Position numbers and translations under genes: made by a program
In this document: positions 41,824 through 51,022 of the stretch, piece after piece
How the letters are laid out: every line of letters starts with the position of its first letter
Position numbering within the stretch: position 1 is the first letter of the stretch
Source: Oceanobacillus halotolerans
GTDB taxonomy: Bacteria > Bacillota > Bacilli > Bacillales > Amphibacillaceae
Direction of reading: 5' to 3'
Assembly: GCF_010993955.1 (NCBI RefSeq)
Contig: NZ_WIXL01000001.1
Span: forward strand, 35,317-99,316
DNA length: 64,000 bases
Notes under the pieces: model-generated
Told to the model about the DNA's origin: nothing
The model's database searches: none
What the model saw: the letters and a program-made list of their open reading frames with translations, nothing else

Positions 41824-42837
41824 ATGATAAGAGACGGCATGAAATGGATGTTTTTAATTATTGGTACTACTATTGGTGCAGGTTATGCCTCAGGAAGGGA
41901 GTTGTGGCAATTTTTCGGCCATGAAAGTGGACTAGCTATATTATTATTTGTTCTCTTTTTTTCTACTTCTTGTTTTGTTATTTTGAATGTCAGCAAACAG
42001 AAGGGTTCTAGCTCTTATTTGCCTGTACTACAAAATATCGTTGGAAAGCGTCTGACAAAATTTTATGATATTATGATTTTTTTATATTTATTTACGACAA
42101 CTGTAGTTATGATTGCAGGCAGTGGTGCAACTGGGGAGGCATTTAATTTTAATTACTGGTGGGGAGTTGCTATCATGGTTTTAGCACTCATCATTTTGTT
42201 TATAAAAGGGATTAATGGGATATTAACGATTAATCAATTCATTTTGCCTCTATTATTAAGTGGACTAGTTTATGTGCTATTTATGTTTATGATTGACCAA
42301 GATATGCAATTATTCGCCCACATACATGAGCAGCGAAATTGGATGGCTGCTTTTCCTTTTACAGCATTAAATATATTACCGCTAATTGCCGTACTAGGTG
42401 CTATTGGAAATAAAATAAATTCAAAACGGGAAATTTGGATTGCAAGTGTTGGGAGTGGTATGATTTTAGGATTGATTTCCTATATTTACAATAATAGTTT
42501 GATTCAAATTGCTGATGAATTACTATTATATGAAATTCCATTATTTGCGATATTAAATCATTATCCATTTCACATGTACATTTTTATGTCACTTTTACTA
42601 TGGTTTGCCATTTTTACAACAGCAGCCTCAGGAATGCTTGGAATTGTCACGAGGATTAGGAACTATTTTAAAACGCCATTATGGAAATTAGTTATCATCA
42701 TGCTTTTTCTGATGATTCCATTAACGATGGTGGGGTTTTCTAATTTGGTTGCCTATTTATATCCGATTTATGGCATTTTAAATTTATATGTTTTAACAAG
42801 GCTACTATTATATCCGATGCTACACCGTAATCCATGA
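41824..42837 (+). CDS. YkvI-like membrane protein
   Basis: This 337-residue protein has about ten hydrophobic helices and starts with FLIIGTTIGAGYASGRELWQFF, a motif of the YkvI family within the amino acid-polyamine-organocation transporter group. A substrate cannot be assigned. ATG 41824 is preferred over 41809: GGAGG then sits 8 bases upstream. No neighbours suggest a pathway. Confidence 0.82.
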   Translation: MIRDGMKWMFLIIGTTIGAGYASGRELWQFFGHESGLAILLFVLFFSTSCFVILNVSKQKGSSSYLPVLQNIVGKRLTKFYDIMIFLYLFTTTVVMIAGSGATGEAFNFNYWWGVAIMVLALIILFIKGINGILTINQFILPLLLSGLVYVLFMFMIDQDMQLFAHIHEQRNWMAAFPFTALNILPLIAVLGAIGNKINSKREIWIASVGSGMILGLISYIYNNSLIQIADELLLYEIPLFAILNHYPFHMYIFMSLLLWFAIFTTAASGMLGIVTRIRNYFKTPLWKLVIIMLFLMIPLTMVGFSNLVAYLYPIYGILNLYVLTRLLLYPMLHRNP

Positions 42838-42936
42838 AAAGTTTACTAGTGTATTTCTTTTCAGGCAGAGATTAATATTGTAAAATTTGGGTATAATCGA
42901 AGGGAGACGACAACTTTAGTTAAGAGAGGTATTCGA

Positions 42937-43845
42937 TTGGATTTATTTTATCAACAAATGGTACAAGTATGGGAATATATAACAGGTCCTGATTTATGGA
43001 TTTCTGTAGCAAAAAGTGTTTTTGATATCATTATTATCATTCTATTAGCATTAATTCTTGTACGTGTTAGTAAACGGATCACGGATAGGCTTTTTACTAA
43101 TCGTAAAAAAGGTCCTATTCGAATTTCAGAACGTCGAGAAAACACACTAAAAAAATTAATCAAGAATATTGCGTCATATGTCGTTTATTTTGTTGCGTTC
43201 ATTATGATCTTGGATAATGTACTTGGTTTTCAGATTGGTGCATTATTGGCAGGTGCTGGTGTGGCTGGCTTAGCAATCGGTTTTGGCGCACAAAATTTGG
43301 TACGTGATATTATTTCTGGATTCTTTATTATTTTTGAAGATCAATTTTCTGTTGGGGATTATATTGCTACTGCTGGCGTAGAGGGGACAGTAGAAGAAAT
43401 AGGTCTTCGTACGACTAAAATTTTAAGTTGGACTGGTGAATTACATGTTCTGCCAAACGGAAATATTACCCAAGTAACCAATTACTCCGTTCACAATGGG
43501 TTAGCAGTAGTCGATATTAATATTCCATATGAAAGTGATGTGGAACAGGCCGAAAGTATTATTGAAAGAACAGCAACAATGCTTCCACAAAAATATGAGT
43601 TTATTAAGGAAACACCAGAGATTATTGGAGTTCAAAATTTAGATTTATCTTTTTACGCTATACGTGTTATTGCATCGACTGATCCAGGGTTTCAATGGGC
43701 AGGAGAGCGTATGATTCGAAGAGAATTACAGGATCAATTATATAAATCTGGTATAGACATTCCAGCACCAAGACTTGTCATGTATTCTCAGCGTGAGCGA
43801 GATAAGTTACGGAGCCAAGAAAATGAAACAAGTGAGAAGGAGTAA
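42937..43845 (+). CDS. Small-conductance mechanosensitive channel (MscS family)
   Basis: The 302-residue protein has three TM helices (about 20-45, 65-92, 98-125) and an MscS pore helix rich in Gly and Ala (AGAGVAGLAIGFGAQNLVRDI), then the cytoplasmic beta domain (DQFSVGDYI, VLPNGNITQVTNYS) and an acidic tail. It releases solutes on sudden osmotic downshift. The start is TTG behind GAGAGGT. It is 19 bases upstream of the DUF951 gene, probably one transcript. Confidence 0.93.
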   Translation: MDLFYQQMVQVWEYITGPDLWISVAKSVFDIIIIILLALILVRVSKRITDRLFTNRKKGPIRISERRENTLKKLIKNIASYVVYFVAFIMILDNVLGFQIGALLAGAGVAGLAIGFGAQNLVRDIISGFFIIFEDQFSVGDYIATAGVEGTVEEIGLRTTKILSWTGELHVLPNGNITQVTNYSVHNGLAVVDINIPYESDVEQAESIIERTATMLPQKYEFIKETPEIIGVQNLDLSFYAIRVIASTDPGFQWAGERMIRRELQDQLYKSGIDIPAPRLVMYSQRERDKLRSQENETSEKE

Positions 43846-43864
43846 CAGGGAAAGGAGGATATAT

Positions 43865-44065
43865 ATGGCTGAGAAAGAGTTTGGATTGCATGATGTTGTA
43901 CAAATGAAAAAGCCACACCCATGTGGTGAAAATCGTTGGAAGATTATTCGCATGGGGATGGATATTCGAATAAAATGTTTAGGCTGCAATCATAGTGTGA
44001 TGATTCCTCGAAAAGAGTTTACCAAAAAGATGAAGAAGGTATTAGAGAAGGCAGAAGAAAGTTAA
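43865..44065 (+). CDS. DUF951 small protein (YyzM-like)
   Basis: The 66-residue protein reads HDVVQMKKPHPCGENRWKIIR and IRIKCLGCNHSVMIPRKEF. The single C...CxxC arrangement suggests metal binding. DUF951 members are often encoded just before ychF in Firmicutes, as here. AAAGGAGG lies 8 bases before the ATG. Function unknown. Confidence 0.93.
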   Translation: MAEKEFGLHDVVQMKKPHPCGENRWKIIRMGMDIRIKCLGCNHSVMIPRKEFTKKMKKVLEKAEES

Positions 44066-44128
44066 ATAGGGTAAAAAAATAGCATATTAATCTACTGATA
44101 CATAGTCAAAAATCATAAAGTATTAATC

Positions 44129-44172
44129 AAAAAGCAAAAATGGGAAAGAAAAGTTTCCTGTTTTTGCTTTTT
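44129..44172 (+). terminator. Terminator after the DUF951 gene
   Basis: AAAAAGCAAAAA (44129-44140) pairs perfectly with TTTTTGCTTTTT (44161-44172), with an inner GAAA/TTTC helix. Confidence 0.85.
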
Positions 44173-44178
44173 CATTGC

Positions 44179-44207
44179 TTGTCAATTGTTTCGCTAGTAT
44201 CTATAAT
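44179..44207 (+). promoter_or_regulatory. SigA-type promoter of ychF
   Basis: TTGTCA (44179-44184) and TATAAT (44202-44207) are 17 bases apart. They start immediately after the preceding terminator. Confidence 0.85.
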
Positions 44208-44259
44208 TAGGGAGACGAACGCGTTCAGATGAATGAAATCCTTAAGGAGTGAATATGGA

Positions 44260-45360
44260 ATGGCTTTGACAGCAGGAATTGTCGGGCTCCCAAATGTCGG
44301 TAAATCGACATTGTTTAATGCAATCACACAGGCTGGTGCAGAAGCGGCAAATTATCCATTTGCAACAATCGATCCGAATGTAGGGATTGTAGAAGTTCCC
44401 GACGAACGCTTAGCAAAATTAACCGAATTAGTAAACCCGAAAAAAACAATCCCAACAGCATTTGAATTTACAGATATAGCAGGTATTGTAAAAGGAGCAA
44501 GTAAAGGAGAAGGATTAGGAAACCAATTCCTATCCCATATACGGCAAGTGGATGCTATTTGTCAGGTTGTCCGTTGTTTTCAAGATGAGAATATTACACA
44601 TGTATCTGGTAAAATTGATCCGATTGATGATATAGAAACGATTAATCTAGAGCTTATTTTAGCAGATTTAGAAACAGTAACGAAACGCATCCAACGTGTT
44701 GAAAAGCTTGCTAGACAAAAGGATAAAGAAGCTGTAGCAGAATTTGACTTACTAACAAAAGTAAAAGATGGCTTAGAAAGCGAAATGCCAGTACGTGCAC
44801 TGGAATTCACTGAAGAGCAACAAAAGGTGGTAAAAGGACTTCATTTACTAACCAGTAAGCCTACGTTATATGTGGCAAATGTAAGTGAAGAAGACATTGC
44901 AAATGGACAAGAGAATGAGTATGTACAAAAAGTAAGAGAATATGCTGCAAATGAAAATGCCGAAGTAATAGTTGTTTGTGCTAAAATTGAAGAAGAAATT
45001 GCTGAGCTAGATCAAGATGAAAAAGAAATGTATTTAGAAGAATTGGGGATTTCTGAGTCTGGGCTAGATCAGTTAATCAAAGCATCTTATCAATTGTTAG
45101 GATTAGCAACCTATTTTACAGCAGGAGAACAAGAAGTAAGGGCATGGACGTTCCGCAAAGGTATTAAAGCACCCCAAGCTGCTGGTATTATTCATACTGA
45201 TTTTGAAAGAGGCTTTATCAGGGCAGAAACGGTTTCCTACGACGATTTAATAGAAGCAGGCTCCATGGCACAAGCAAGAGAAAATGGAAAAGTGCGGTTA
45301 GAAGGAAAAGATTATATAGTTCAAGACGGTGATGTAATTCACTTTCGTTTTAATGTCTAA
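44260..45360 (+). CDS. ychF: Redox-regulated ATPase YchF (Obg-family)
   Basis: YchF is a ribosome-associated P-loop protein that prefers ATP to GTP and is linked to translation and stress responses. The 366 residues show GLPNVGKSTLFNAI (G1), DIAGIVKGASKGEGLG (G3), the NVSEED (G4-like) change that favours ATP, and the C-terminal TGS domain (AGIIHTDFERGFIRAE). ATG 44260 is chosen since AAGGAG lies 11 bases upstream and homologues start MALTAGIVG. Confidence 0.98.
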   Translation: MALTAGIVGLPNVGKSTLFNAITQAGAEAANYPFATIDPNVGIVEVPDERLAKLTELVNPKKTIPTAFEFTDIAGIVKGASKGEGLGNQFLSHIRQVDAICQVVRCFQDENITHVSGKIDPIDDIETINLELILADLETVTKRIQRVEKLARQKDKEAVAEFDLLTKVKDGLESEMPVRALEFTEEQQKVVKGLHLLTSKPTLYVANVSEEDIANGQENEYVQKVREYAANENAEVIVVCAKIEEEIAELDQDEKEMYLEELGISESGLDQLIKASYQLLGLATYFTAGEQEVRAWTFRKGIKAPQAAGIIHTDFERGFIRAETVSYDDLIEAGSMAQARENGKVRLEGKDYIVQDGDVIHFRFNV

Positions 45361-45371
45361 TACTTTAAAAG

Positions 45372-45452
45372 CTAAAAAGCACCCAGTAGCAACGTATGAA
45401 CTTCGTCAGGCTATGCTAGGTGGTTCGATGTTACCATGCAAAGTAGTGCTTT
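45372..45452 (+). terminator. Long structured hairpin after ychF
   Basis: AAAAAGCAC and GTGCTTTT enclose about 60 bases with additional pairing (CACC/GGTG, GTAGC/GCTA). The 3' T run is short. It may be a terminator or a structured RNA. Confidence 0.45.
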
Positions 45453-45628
45453 TAATCGAACTTCCTCTTTAATAGATAAGTGATTCGATATTGACTTATC
45501 GAAAAGAGAAGAAGGAAGTCACATTAATAGTTGGGGACTAGGGCTAGTATATTGCTATTTCCTGTACGGAAGTAACCATGATAGGTTTACATTTACTCGT
45601 ATAACGATGGAAAGGATCTCTCGAAGGC

Positions 45629-45657
45629 TTGTTATTTAAAAAAGGATTTGGTATAAT
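45629..45657 (+). promoter_or_regulatory. SigA-type promoter of rpsF-ssb-rpsR
   Basis: TTGTTA (45629-45634) and TATAAT (45652-45657) are 17 bases apart. The start would lie about 88 bases before the rpsF ATG. Nothing else is apparent in the rest of 45453-45628 beyond a small GATAAGT/ACTTATC hairpin. Confidence 0.85.
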
Positions 45658-45663
45658 ACACTA

Positions 45664-45750
45664 TTGTGAGTAATAATTATTACTCCTTGCTCTTATGATA
45701 GCCAATAGTGCTAGCGAATAAGGGCCGTTAAGACCAAAAGGAGGTGCAAC
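45664..45750 (+). promoter_or_regulatory. Putative S6:S18 ribosomal leader
   Basis: A perfect palindrome GAGTAATAATTATTACTC (45668-45685) is followed by an 8-bp helix GCTCTTAT/ATAAGGGC (45689-45721) and a CCG trinucleotide directly after. CTCCTT can also pair with AAGGAG of the rpsF ribosome-binding site. S6:S18 leaders are known autoregulatory elements upstream of rpsF that contain a CCG motif. Confidence 0.6.
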
Positions 45751-45752
45751 GG

Positions 45753-46043
45753 ATGAGAAAATACGAAATCATGTACATCATCCGCCCAGACATCGAAGAA
45801 GAGGCGCAAACCAGTTTAATTGAGCGCTTTAACAATGTTCTTACAGATAATGGAGCGGAGATTGAAAAAGTAGATGAAATGGGTAAGAAACGTCTTGCTT
45901 ATGAAATCGAAAACTATCGTGATGGGTATTATGTTGTCATTAACTTCAGTGGTGACGAAAAAGCTGTTAATGAGTTTGATCGTTTAGCGAAGTTCTCTGA
46001 TGATATAATTCGTCATATCGCAGTTCGAGAAGATGATCAATAA
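45753..46043 (+). CDS. rpsF: 30S ribosomal protein S6
   Basis: S6 is a 96-residue protein of the small subunit platform that binds with S18. The sequence [18 protein letters not shown] and [14 protein letters not shown]-type region ([19 protein letters not shown]) are diagnostic. ATG 45753 follows AAAGGAGG with a 7-base spacing; an in-frame GTG three codons upstream overlaps the site. It leads the operon rpsF-ssb-rpsR. Confidence 0.98.
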   Translation: MRKYEIMYIIRPDIEEEAQTSLIERFNNVLTDNGAEIEKVDEMGKKRLAYEIENYRDGYYVVINFSGDEKAVNEFDRLAKFSDDIIRHIAVREDDQ

Positions 46044-46059
46044 ATAAGGAGTGGTTCTG

Positions 46060-46536
46060 ATGTTGAATCGTGTCGTACTTGTCGGCAGGTTGACGAAGGA
46101 TCCTGATCTACGTTATACAGCGAGTGGAGTAGCAGTAGCTAATTTTACAGTAGCCTGTAATCGCCCGTTTTCCAATCAACAAGGGAATCGTGAAGCTGAT
46201 TTTATTAATTGCGTCGTTTGGCGTAGACCAGCAGAGAATCTTGCAAACTATATGAAAAAAGGTAGTATGATTGGAGTAGACGGTAGGATACAAACACGTA
46301 CATTTGAAGGTCAAGATGGAAAAACAGTATTTGTGACCGAAGTTGTTGCAGATAGTGTACAGTTCTTAGAATCAAGAGGATCCTCCTCACCGGAAAGAGG
46401 ACAAGGTACAACAGGATTCCAACAAAGTCCAAAACCGGATCAAAATCAGAACCCGATGGAACAACAAGGAAATAATAGCCCGTGGGGAAACGACGCGGAG
46501 CCTATTGATATATCAGATGATGATTTACCATTTTGA
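46060..46536 (+). CDS. ssb: Single-stranded DNA-binding protein SsbA
   Basis: SsbA coats single-stranded DNA in replication and repair. The 158 residues have an OB fold ([38 protein letters not shown]), a Gln/Gly/Pro-rich linker from about residue 107, and the acidic tip DISDDDLPF that recruits partner proteins. ATG 46060 has AAGGAG 8 bases upstream. The position between rpsF and rpsR is conserved and marks the main SSB rather than the competence paralogue. Confidence 0.98.
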   Translation: MLNRVVLVGRLTKDPDLRYTASGVAVANFTVACNRPFSNQQGNREADFINCVVWRRPAENLANYMKKGSMIGVDGRIQTRTFEGQDGKTVFVTEVVADSVQFLESRGSSSPERGQGTTGFQQSPKPDQNQNPMEQQGNNSPWGNDAEPIDISDDDLPF

Positions 46537-46554
46537 TAAATAGGAGGGATACTT

Positions 46555-46785
46555 ATGGCAGCTCGTCGCGGACGTGCAAAACGTCGTAAAGTGTGTTACT
46601 TCACATCCAACGGAATTACACACATCGATTACAAAGATGTTGATTTGCTAAGACGTTTCATTTCAGAGCGCGGAAAAATTCTTCCACGTCGTGTAACTGG
46701 AACTTCTGCAAAGTATCAACGTAAACTAACAAAAGCAATTAAACGTGCTCGTACAATGGCATTATTGCCTTACGTTGCAGAATAA
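46555..46785 (+). CDS. rpsR: 30S ribosomal protein S18
   Basis: S18 is a small basic subunit protein, 76 residues here. It reads [22 protein letters not shown] and ends [17 protein letters not shown], both diagnostic. A single cysteine (VCYF) remains, so it is the zinc-independent form. GGAGG lies 8 bases before the ATG. A strong bidirectional terminator follows, shared with the convergent modC. Confidence 0.98.
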   Translation: MAARRGRAKRRKVCYFTSNGITHIDYKDVDLLRRFISERGKILPRRVTGTSAKYQRKLTKAIKRARTMALLPYVAE

Positions 46786-46793
46786 TAAAAAAG

Positions 46794-46834
46794 CCCTTTA
46801 CAGATCCAATTATGGATACGTAAAGGGTTTTTTT
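46794..46834 (+). terminator. Bidirectional terminator between rpsR and modC
   Basis: CCCTTTAC (46794-46801) pairs with GTAAAGGG (46820-46827), with an inner ATCC/GGAT helix, followed by TTTTTTT and preceded by AAAAAA. Confidence 0.93.
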
Positions 46835-47456
46835 ATGTGGACTGAACAATCTCTCCGTCTTTTAGGTTTAGAATTTTGTCCCCAAGTTTTTTAGCCTCTT
46901 TGTAATCATGTGTCACCATTACAATTGGAATTTTCCAACGGTTATGTAAACGGAGTAATTCATCTTGACACTCTTTTCGTGTCTTATCATCCAATGCGGA
47001 AAAAGGTTCGTCCAGTAACAAGGAATTTGGTTTTGTTGCTAAGGCTCGAACTAATGCAACCCGTTGTTTTTCCCCACCTGATATGGATAATGGATAGCGA
47101 CTTAATAGATGACGGATGCCAACAATATCAATTAATTGATCGAGCAAATGTTCATCTTTCATCCCATATCGGATGTTCTTATCCACGGTCATATGAGGAA
47201 ATAGGGCATAATCTTGAAAAACGTATCCAATCTGTCTTTTTTGGATTGGGACATCTCTTTGCCCTGTTTCAAACAGTTTATCGTTATACAATGTAATTGA
47301 GCCAGCATCTGGCTGTGTTAAGCCTGCAATACTATTTAAGATTGTTGTTTTTCCTGAACCAGATGGTCCAAATAATACAACAATTTCATCATCCACCTGA
47401 AAAGAAACACTCAGTAAAAATGCTTTTAATTTTTTGGTGATCGAAACTTTTAACAT
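46833..47456 (-). CDS. modC: Molybdate-type ABC transporter ATPase ModC, short form
   Basis: This 207-residue ATPase powers ModB. Visible motifs are Walker A GPSGSGKTT, Q-loop FQDYALFPHM, signature LSISGGEKQRVALVRAL and Walker B LLLDEPFSALD. It is shorter than E. coli ModC (about 350 residues) because the C-terminal molybdate-binding domain is absent. AAGGTG precedes the ATG. It follows modB after a 305-base gap and ends inside a terminator shared with rpsR. Tungstate instead of molybdate cannot be excluded. Confidence 0.85.
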   Translation of the reverse strand: MLKVSITKKLKAFLLSVSFQVDDEIVVLFGPSGSGKTTILNSIAGLTQPDAGSITLYNDKLFETGQRDVPIQKRQIGYVFQDYALFPHMTVDKNIRYGMKDEHLLDQLIDIVGIRHLLSRYPLSISGGEKQRVALVRALATKPNSLLLDEPFSALDDKTRKECQDELLRLHNRWKIPIVMVTHDYKEAKKLGDKILNLKDGEIVQST

Positions 47457-47761
47457 CCTACATTCACCTTACCATTTGCCTGATTTTTTATTAAAGTCAA
47501 TTAGCTCATATGTCGTTATTTATATAAAATGCGATGCACTTCTTGTCTTTTTCATACTTGACCACTATTTCTTATGACGATTCACGTTAGTTTCCCACTT
47601 TTTTAATTTATCCTACAGATGAAAGGCTATTTTTACTAATAGCGGAAAGAGGAACCGCCTAAGTTTTATGGATGAATCGTCATTCCGTTATCTATATGTA
47701 AAGCCGCATCATCTATCAAGTAAAGGATTATTATTATAGATAACCCTTTCCAGCTACATTA
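47457..47761. other. Gene-free gap between modB and modC
   Basis: I see no gene or strong promoter. The only structure is a weak AAAGG/CCTTT fold just past the modB stop (about 47719-47752). The gap is unusual for an ABC operon and may reflect sequence decay or a missing gene. Confidence 0.4.
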
Positions 47762-48451
47762 TTAGGAATCACTTCTAAAACGTAAGATATTCTTACCACT
47801 CCACCAATTCAACCAAAGGATAGCTGAAAATCCTATTAATATAATACTAATTACCCAAAAGAGTGCTTCATCCATATTTCCTGATTCTACTGCAAAATAA
47901 ATCGCTAATGGAATGGTTTCGGTTTGATTTGGAATAAAACCAGCAATCATTAAGGTTGCACCAAACTCTCCTAAAGCACGTGCAAATGTTAATACAAAAC
48001 CAGCAAGTAAACCAGGCCATGCGAGTGGAAATGAAATAGTCCAGAATACTTTCCATCTTGATGCTCCCATGGTTAGAGCAGCATTTTCAATATTCCGGTC
48101 ATAGTTCTGAAATGCTGCTGATGCACTTTGATACATTAAGGGAAATGATACAACGATGGCCGCAATGACAGCTCCAATCCATGTGAACACAATTTGTATA
48201 TTAAACCAATCCAATAAAATTCCTCCGATTGGTCCATTCCTACCAAATAAATATAATAATGCAAATCCAACAACGGTTGGGGGTAAAACTAGTGGGAGCA
48301 TAATGACTGCTTCAATTATTCGTTTTCCAGGAAACTCGTTTCTGGCTAGAAGCCTTGCAAAGAGTATTCCGATGATAACGACAATACAGGTAGCAATCCC
48401 AGCTATTTTTAAGGACAAAAATAATGGTGTATAGTTCATTTGTTCATCCAC
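47762..48451 (-). CDS. modB: Molybdate-type ABC transporter permease ModB
   Basis: The 229-residue permease has five to six TM helices. It begins TPLFLSLKIAGIATCIVV and has VIMLPLVLPPTVVGFALLYLFG and the EAA loop AALTMGASRWKVFWTISFPLA, as in ModB. The start is GTG 48451, 2 bases after the modA stop; ATG 48439 is a possible alternative. Its partner genes are modA upstream and modC after a gap. Confidence 0.92.
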   Translation of the reverse strand: MDEQMNYTPLFLSLKIAGIATCIVVIIGILFARLLARNEFPGKRIIEAVIMLPLVLPPTVVGFALLYLFGRNGPIGGILLDWFNIQIVFTWIGAVIAAIVVSFPLMYQSASAAFQNYDRNIENAALTMGASRWKVFWTISFPLAWPGLLAGFVLTFARALGEFGATLMIAGFIPNQTETIPLAIYFAVESGNMDEALFWVISIILIGFSAILWLNWWSGKNILRFRSDS

Positions 48452-48453
48452 CT

Positions 48454-49236
48454 TTATTCCTTTTGTTGTAAATAGTATTGTGCAAAAATAGTCTGTGCCT
48501 CATTACTCTGAAGAAAGTGTATAAAGGATAACGCTTCATCTTTTTGATTACTAGTTGAAATGACTCCAGCAGGATAATAAATTTCTTCGTGTAATCCTTC
48601 TGGTATAGTAAATAGTGTTTCCACACTTTGGGAGGTTTCAAGGTCACTAGCATAGATAAATCCGATATCAGTGTTACCAGATTCCACAAATGTTAGGACT
48701 TGCCTGACATCCTTTCCATAAACAAATTGACTTTCCAATTCGTCCCATACATTTTCCCGTTGTAATGCCTCTTTTGCGTATTTTCCAGCTGGGACACTTT
48801 CAGGATTACCAATTGCAATTTGCTCAACTGGTAAAGATGGAATATCTAGTAGTTCATCAAGATTAAATTCCGATCCTTTTTGTGAGATAACAATTAGTTG
48901 ATTGGATGCAAATGAAGCAATTGAATCACTATCGACTAATTGTTGCTCTACTAGTACCTCCATCCAATTTTGGTCTGCAGACAAAAAAAGATCAACAGGG
49001 GCTCCTTGTTGGATTTGCTGTGCTAGTTTACCAGATCCACCATAATTGTAGTTAACCGTTATATCTGGGTAATCCTTTACAAAAGCATTTGTGACTTCTT
49101 CCATTACGGGAGAAAGACTTGATGCTGCTGAGACCATTAATGTTTCCTCATCATTTAGTTCTTCAGACTGATTGGAGCAAGCAACGACCATACTAATAAA
49201 ACTAATCATGATAATAAATCGGACAAGCTTCCCCAT
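48454..49236 (-). CDS. modA: Molybdate-type substrate-binding lipoprotein ModA
   Basis: The 260-residue precursor has a lipoprotein signal ending SMVVAC with Cys20. The binding fold starts LMVSAASSLSPVMEEVTNAF, as in ModA, followed by NYGGSGKLAQQIQQGAPVDLFLSAD, which holds Ser and backbone anion ligands. CGTTTAGG and AAAGGAG precede the ATG. It lies 24 bases downstream of the DUF1189 gene. Molybdate and tungstate binding cannot be told apart from sequence. Confidence 0.93.
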   Translation of the reverse strand: MGKLVRFIIMISFISMVVACSNQSEELNDEETLMVSAASSLSPVMEEVTNAFVKDYPDITVNYNYGGSGKLAQQIQQGAPVDLFLSADQNWMEVLVEQQLVDSDSIASFASNQLIVISQKGSEFNLDELLDIPSLPVEQIAIGNPESVPAGKYAKEALQRENVWDELESQFVYGKDVRQVLTFVESGNTDIGFIYASDLETSQSVETLFTIPEGLHEEIYYPAGVISTSNQKDEALSFIHFLQSNEAQTIFAQYYLQQKE

Positions 49237-49260
49237 CCTAAACGCTCCTTTGTTCCTACC

Positions 49261-49752
49261 TCATTTAGATCGAATTTTTCGCTTGGGATATACCGTAATC
49301 ATTTTCAGCATTAAAATGAAAACATAAATCGTAACCAGTAATAAAAACGTATCACTAACTGGAATGAGAAAAGCAATAACCGTATACAGTAGTAGTGGAA
49401 TTGTTGTCACATAGGCAGCCAGTTTCCATAGAATCGAAAAACGGATTTTTCGTTTTAGAAGTTTTGCAATCCCTGTACTGATATAGGCAACAATTGATAA
49501 TAATAGAAAAACCATTATGGTTAAAGGTAAATAATAAAAAATAAAAAAATACAGGAGTAGAAATAATATATTCATATCTGAGCTCATGCCACTTGTTGCT
49601 GTTATTCTATCAATAAGTGATGGAATGGAAACAATAAATAGTAATATAAACATATAAATAACTGTTATATCCATTCCAATACGATTTAGTTTAAACATAG
49701 CTTGTTTAGAGGGTAGTTTTAAACTATAGAGAAAGGCTTGTCGAAATTTCAT
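49261..49752 (-). CDS. DUF1189-like membrane protein
   Basis: The 163-residue protein has four TM helices (about 28-47, 62-90, 105-128, 130-152) and opens MKFRQAFLYSLKLPSKQAMFKLNRIGMDI, of which the KxxRIGMxI part resembles DUF1189. This family is usually about 250 residues, so this one is short. GAAGGAG lies 7 bases before the ATG. It is followed by modA after 24 bases and may be cotranscribed. Function unknown. Confidence 0.7.
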   Translation of the reverse strand: MKFRQAFLYSLKLPSKQAMFKLNRIGMDITVIYMFILLFIVSIPSLIDRITATSGMSSDMNILFLLLYFFIFYYLPLTIMVFLLLSIVAYISTGIAKLLKRKIRFSILWKLAAYVTTIPLLLYTVIAFLIPVSDTFLLLVTIYVFILMLKMITVYPKRKIRSK

Positions 49753-50045
49753 TTATGTTCTCCTTCATATTTAAGTTCTTCCTTTTATTATAATAGAAAT
49801 TTCCCTGATTTTCTTTTAAATACAATGAACACTCCATGACATCTGTATCGGATTAAATACTGATTGCAAAAACTAAAGTAAATAGATGTTTAGCGAATGT
49901 CGAAAAAGCGAACACTTAAATTAGACCAGACCTCATTACCTAGGAAATAATATTTCTATTAATTTCTACACCAAAAGACATAGGAATCATGTTATCATAT
50001 TGTAATGAGATGAAAAAAATATAACCATTTATGAGGTGTTAAGAT

Positions 50046-50993
50046 ATGAATGCTTCCAAAAAATTAACAGATGGAGCATTGTTAACTGGAATATATATTG
50101 TATTATTATTGATTTCAACATTTGTCCCAGTCATATCCATTTTCTCGATATTTTTATTACCAATTCCTTTTATTATATATGCATCAAAATATGATTGGAA
50201 GCCATCATTCTTAATGCTAACAGTAGCAACGATCTTATCCCTTATATTTGCTACTATCTTTTCATTACCAATGACAATTCTAGCTGGTTTGGGCGGGATT
50301 ATGATTGGTATCGCTATTCACCACAATATATCACCATATGAAACGTGGGCACGTGGAACAGTAGGATTTATAGCTGGATTATTATTTGTTTTCCTTTTTA
50401 GCCAAGTTATTTTTCAAGTCAATTGGATGGAAGAATTAGACCAAACAATCCAAGAATCCATGGAAATGAGTAGAAGCACACTGGAACAGTTCGGATTAGG
50501 GGAACAAACAGAAGAACAATTTGAAATAATAGAAGAACAAATGATGTTCATCAAGGATTTAGTACCGTTTGCCATTGCCGTTATTGCAATTATTCTTGCG
50601 TTGGTTAGTCAGTGGTTTAGTTATAAAATCTTAAATCGAATCGAAAATCGACAGCTAGCTTTTCCACCATTTCGCCAATTACGAATGCCGATTTCGTTAA
50701 TTTGGATATACTTTTTCGCCTTAATTCTTTCTTTCTTTTCATTAGAACCTTCTAGTACACTTTATCTAGGTGTTACGAATGTTCTGATGCTAGCAGGAAT
50801 GTTCATGACGATTCAGGGATTTTCATTTATATTCTTTTATGCACATCATAAAAAGATTTCAAAGGCATTACCAATTGGAATTGTAGTAGCAACAGTACTT
50901 CTCCCATTTGTTCTACTATATTTGGTTCGACTTGTTGGTATTATTGATATTGGATTTGGGTTGAGAGATCGCATCGCTAAACAATCAAACTAA
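50046..50993 (+). CDS. yybS: YybS family membrane protein (DUF2232)
   Basis: The 315-residue protein has about eight TM helices and reads KKLTDGALLTGIYIVLLLI at the start, as in B. subtilis YybS. It lies in the conserved order yybS-gdpP-rplI-dnaB. Function unknown; DUF2232 resembles the integral components of vitamin ECF transporters, but no partner genes are present. GAGGTG lies 7 bases before the ATG. gdpP follows after 29 bases. Confidence 0.92.
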   Translation: MNASKKLTDGALLTGIYIVLLLISTFVPVISIFSIFLLPIPFIIYASKYDWKPSFLMLTVATILSLIFATIFSLPMTILAGLGGIMIGIAIHHNISPYETWARGTVGFIAGLLFVFLFSQVIFQVNWMEELDQTIQESMEMSRSTLEQFGLGEQTEEQFEIIEEQMMFIKDLVPFAIAVIAIILALVSQWFSYKILNRIENRQLAFPPFRQLRMPISLIWIYFFALILSFFSLEPSSTLYLGVTNVLMLAGMFMTIQGFSFIFFYAHHKKISKALPIGIVVATVLLPFVLLYLVRLVGIIDIGFGLRDRIAKQSN

Positions 50994-51022
50994 ATGGGAG
51001 TTAAGTAGTAGGAGCTGATTTT

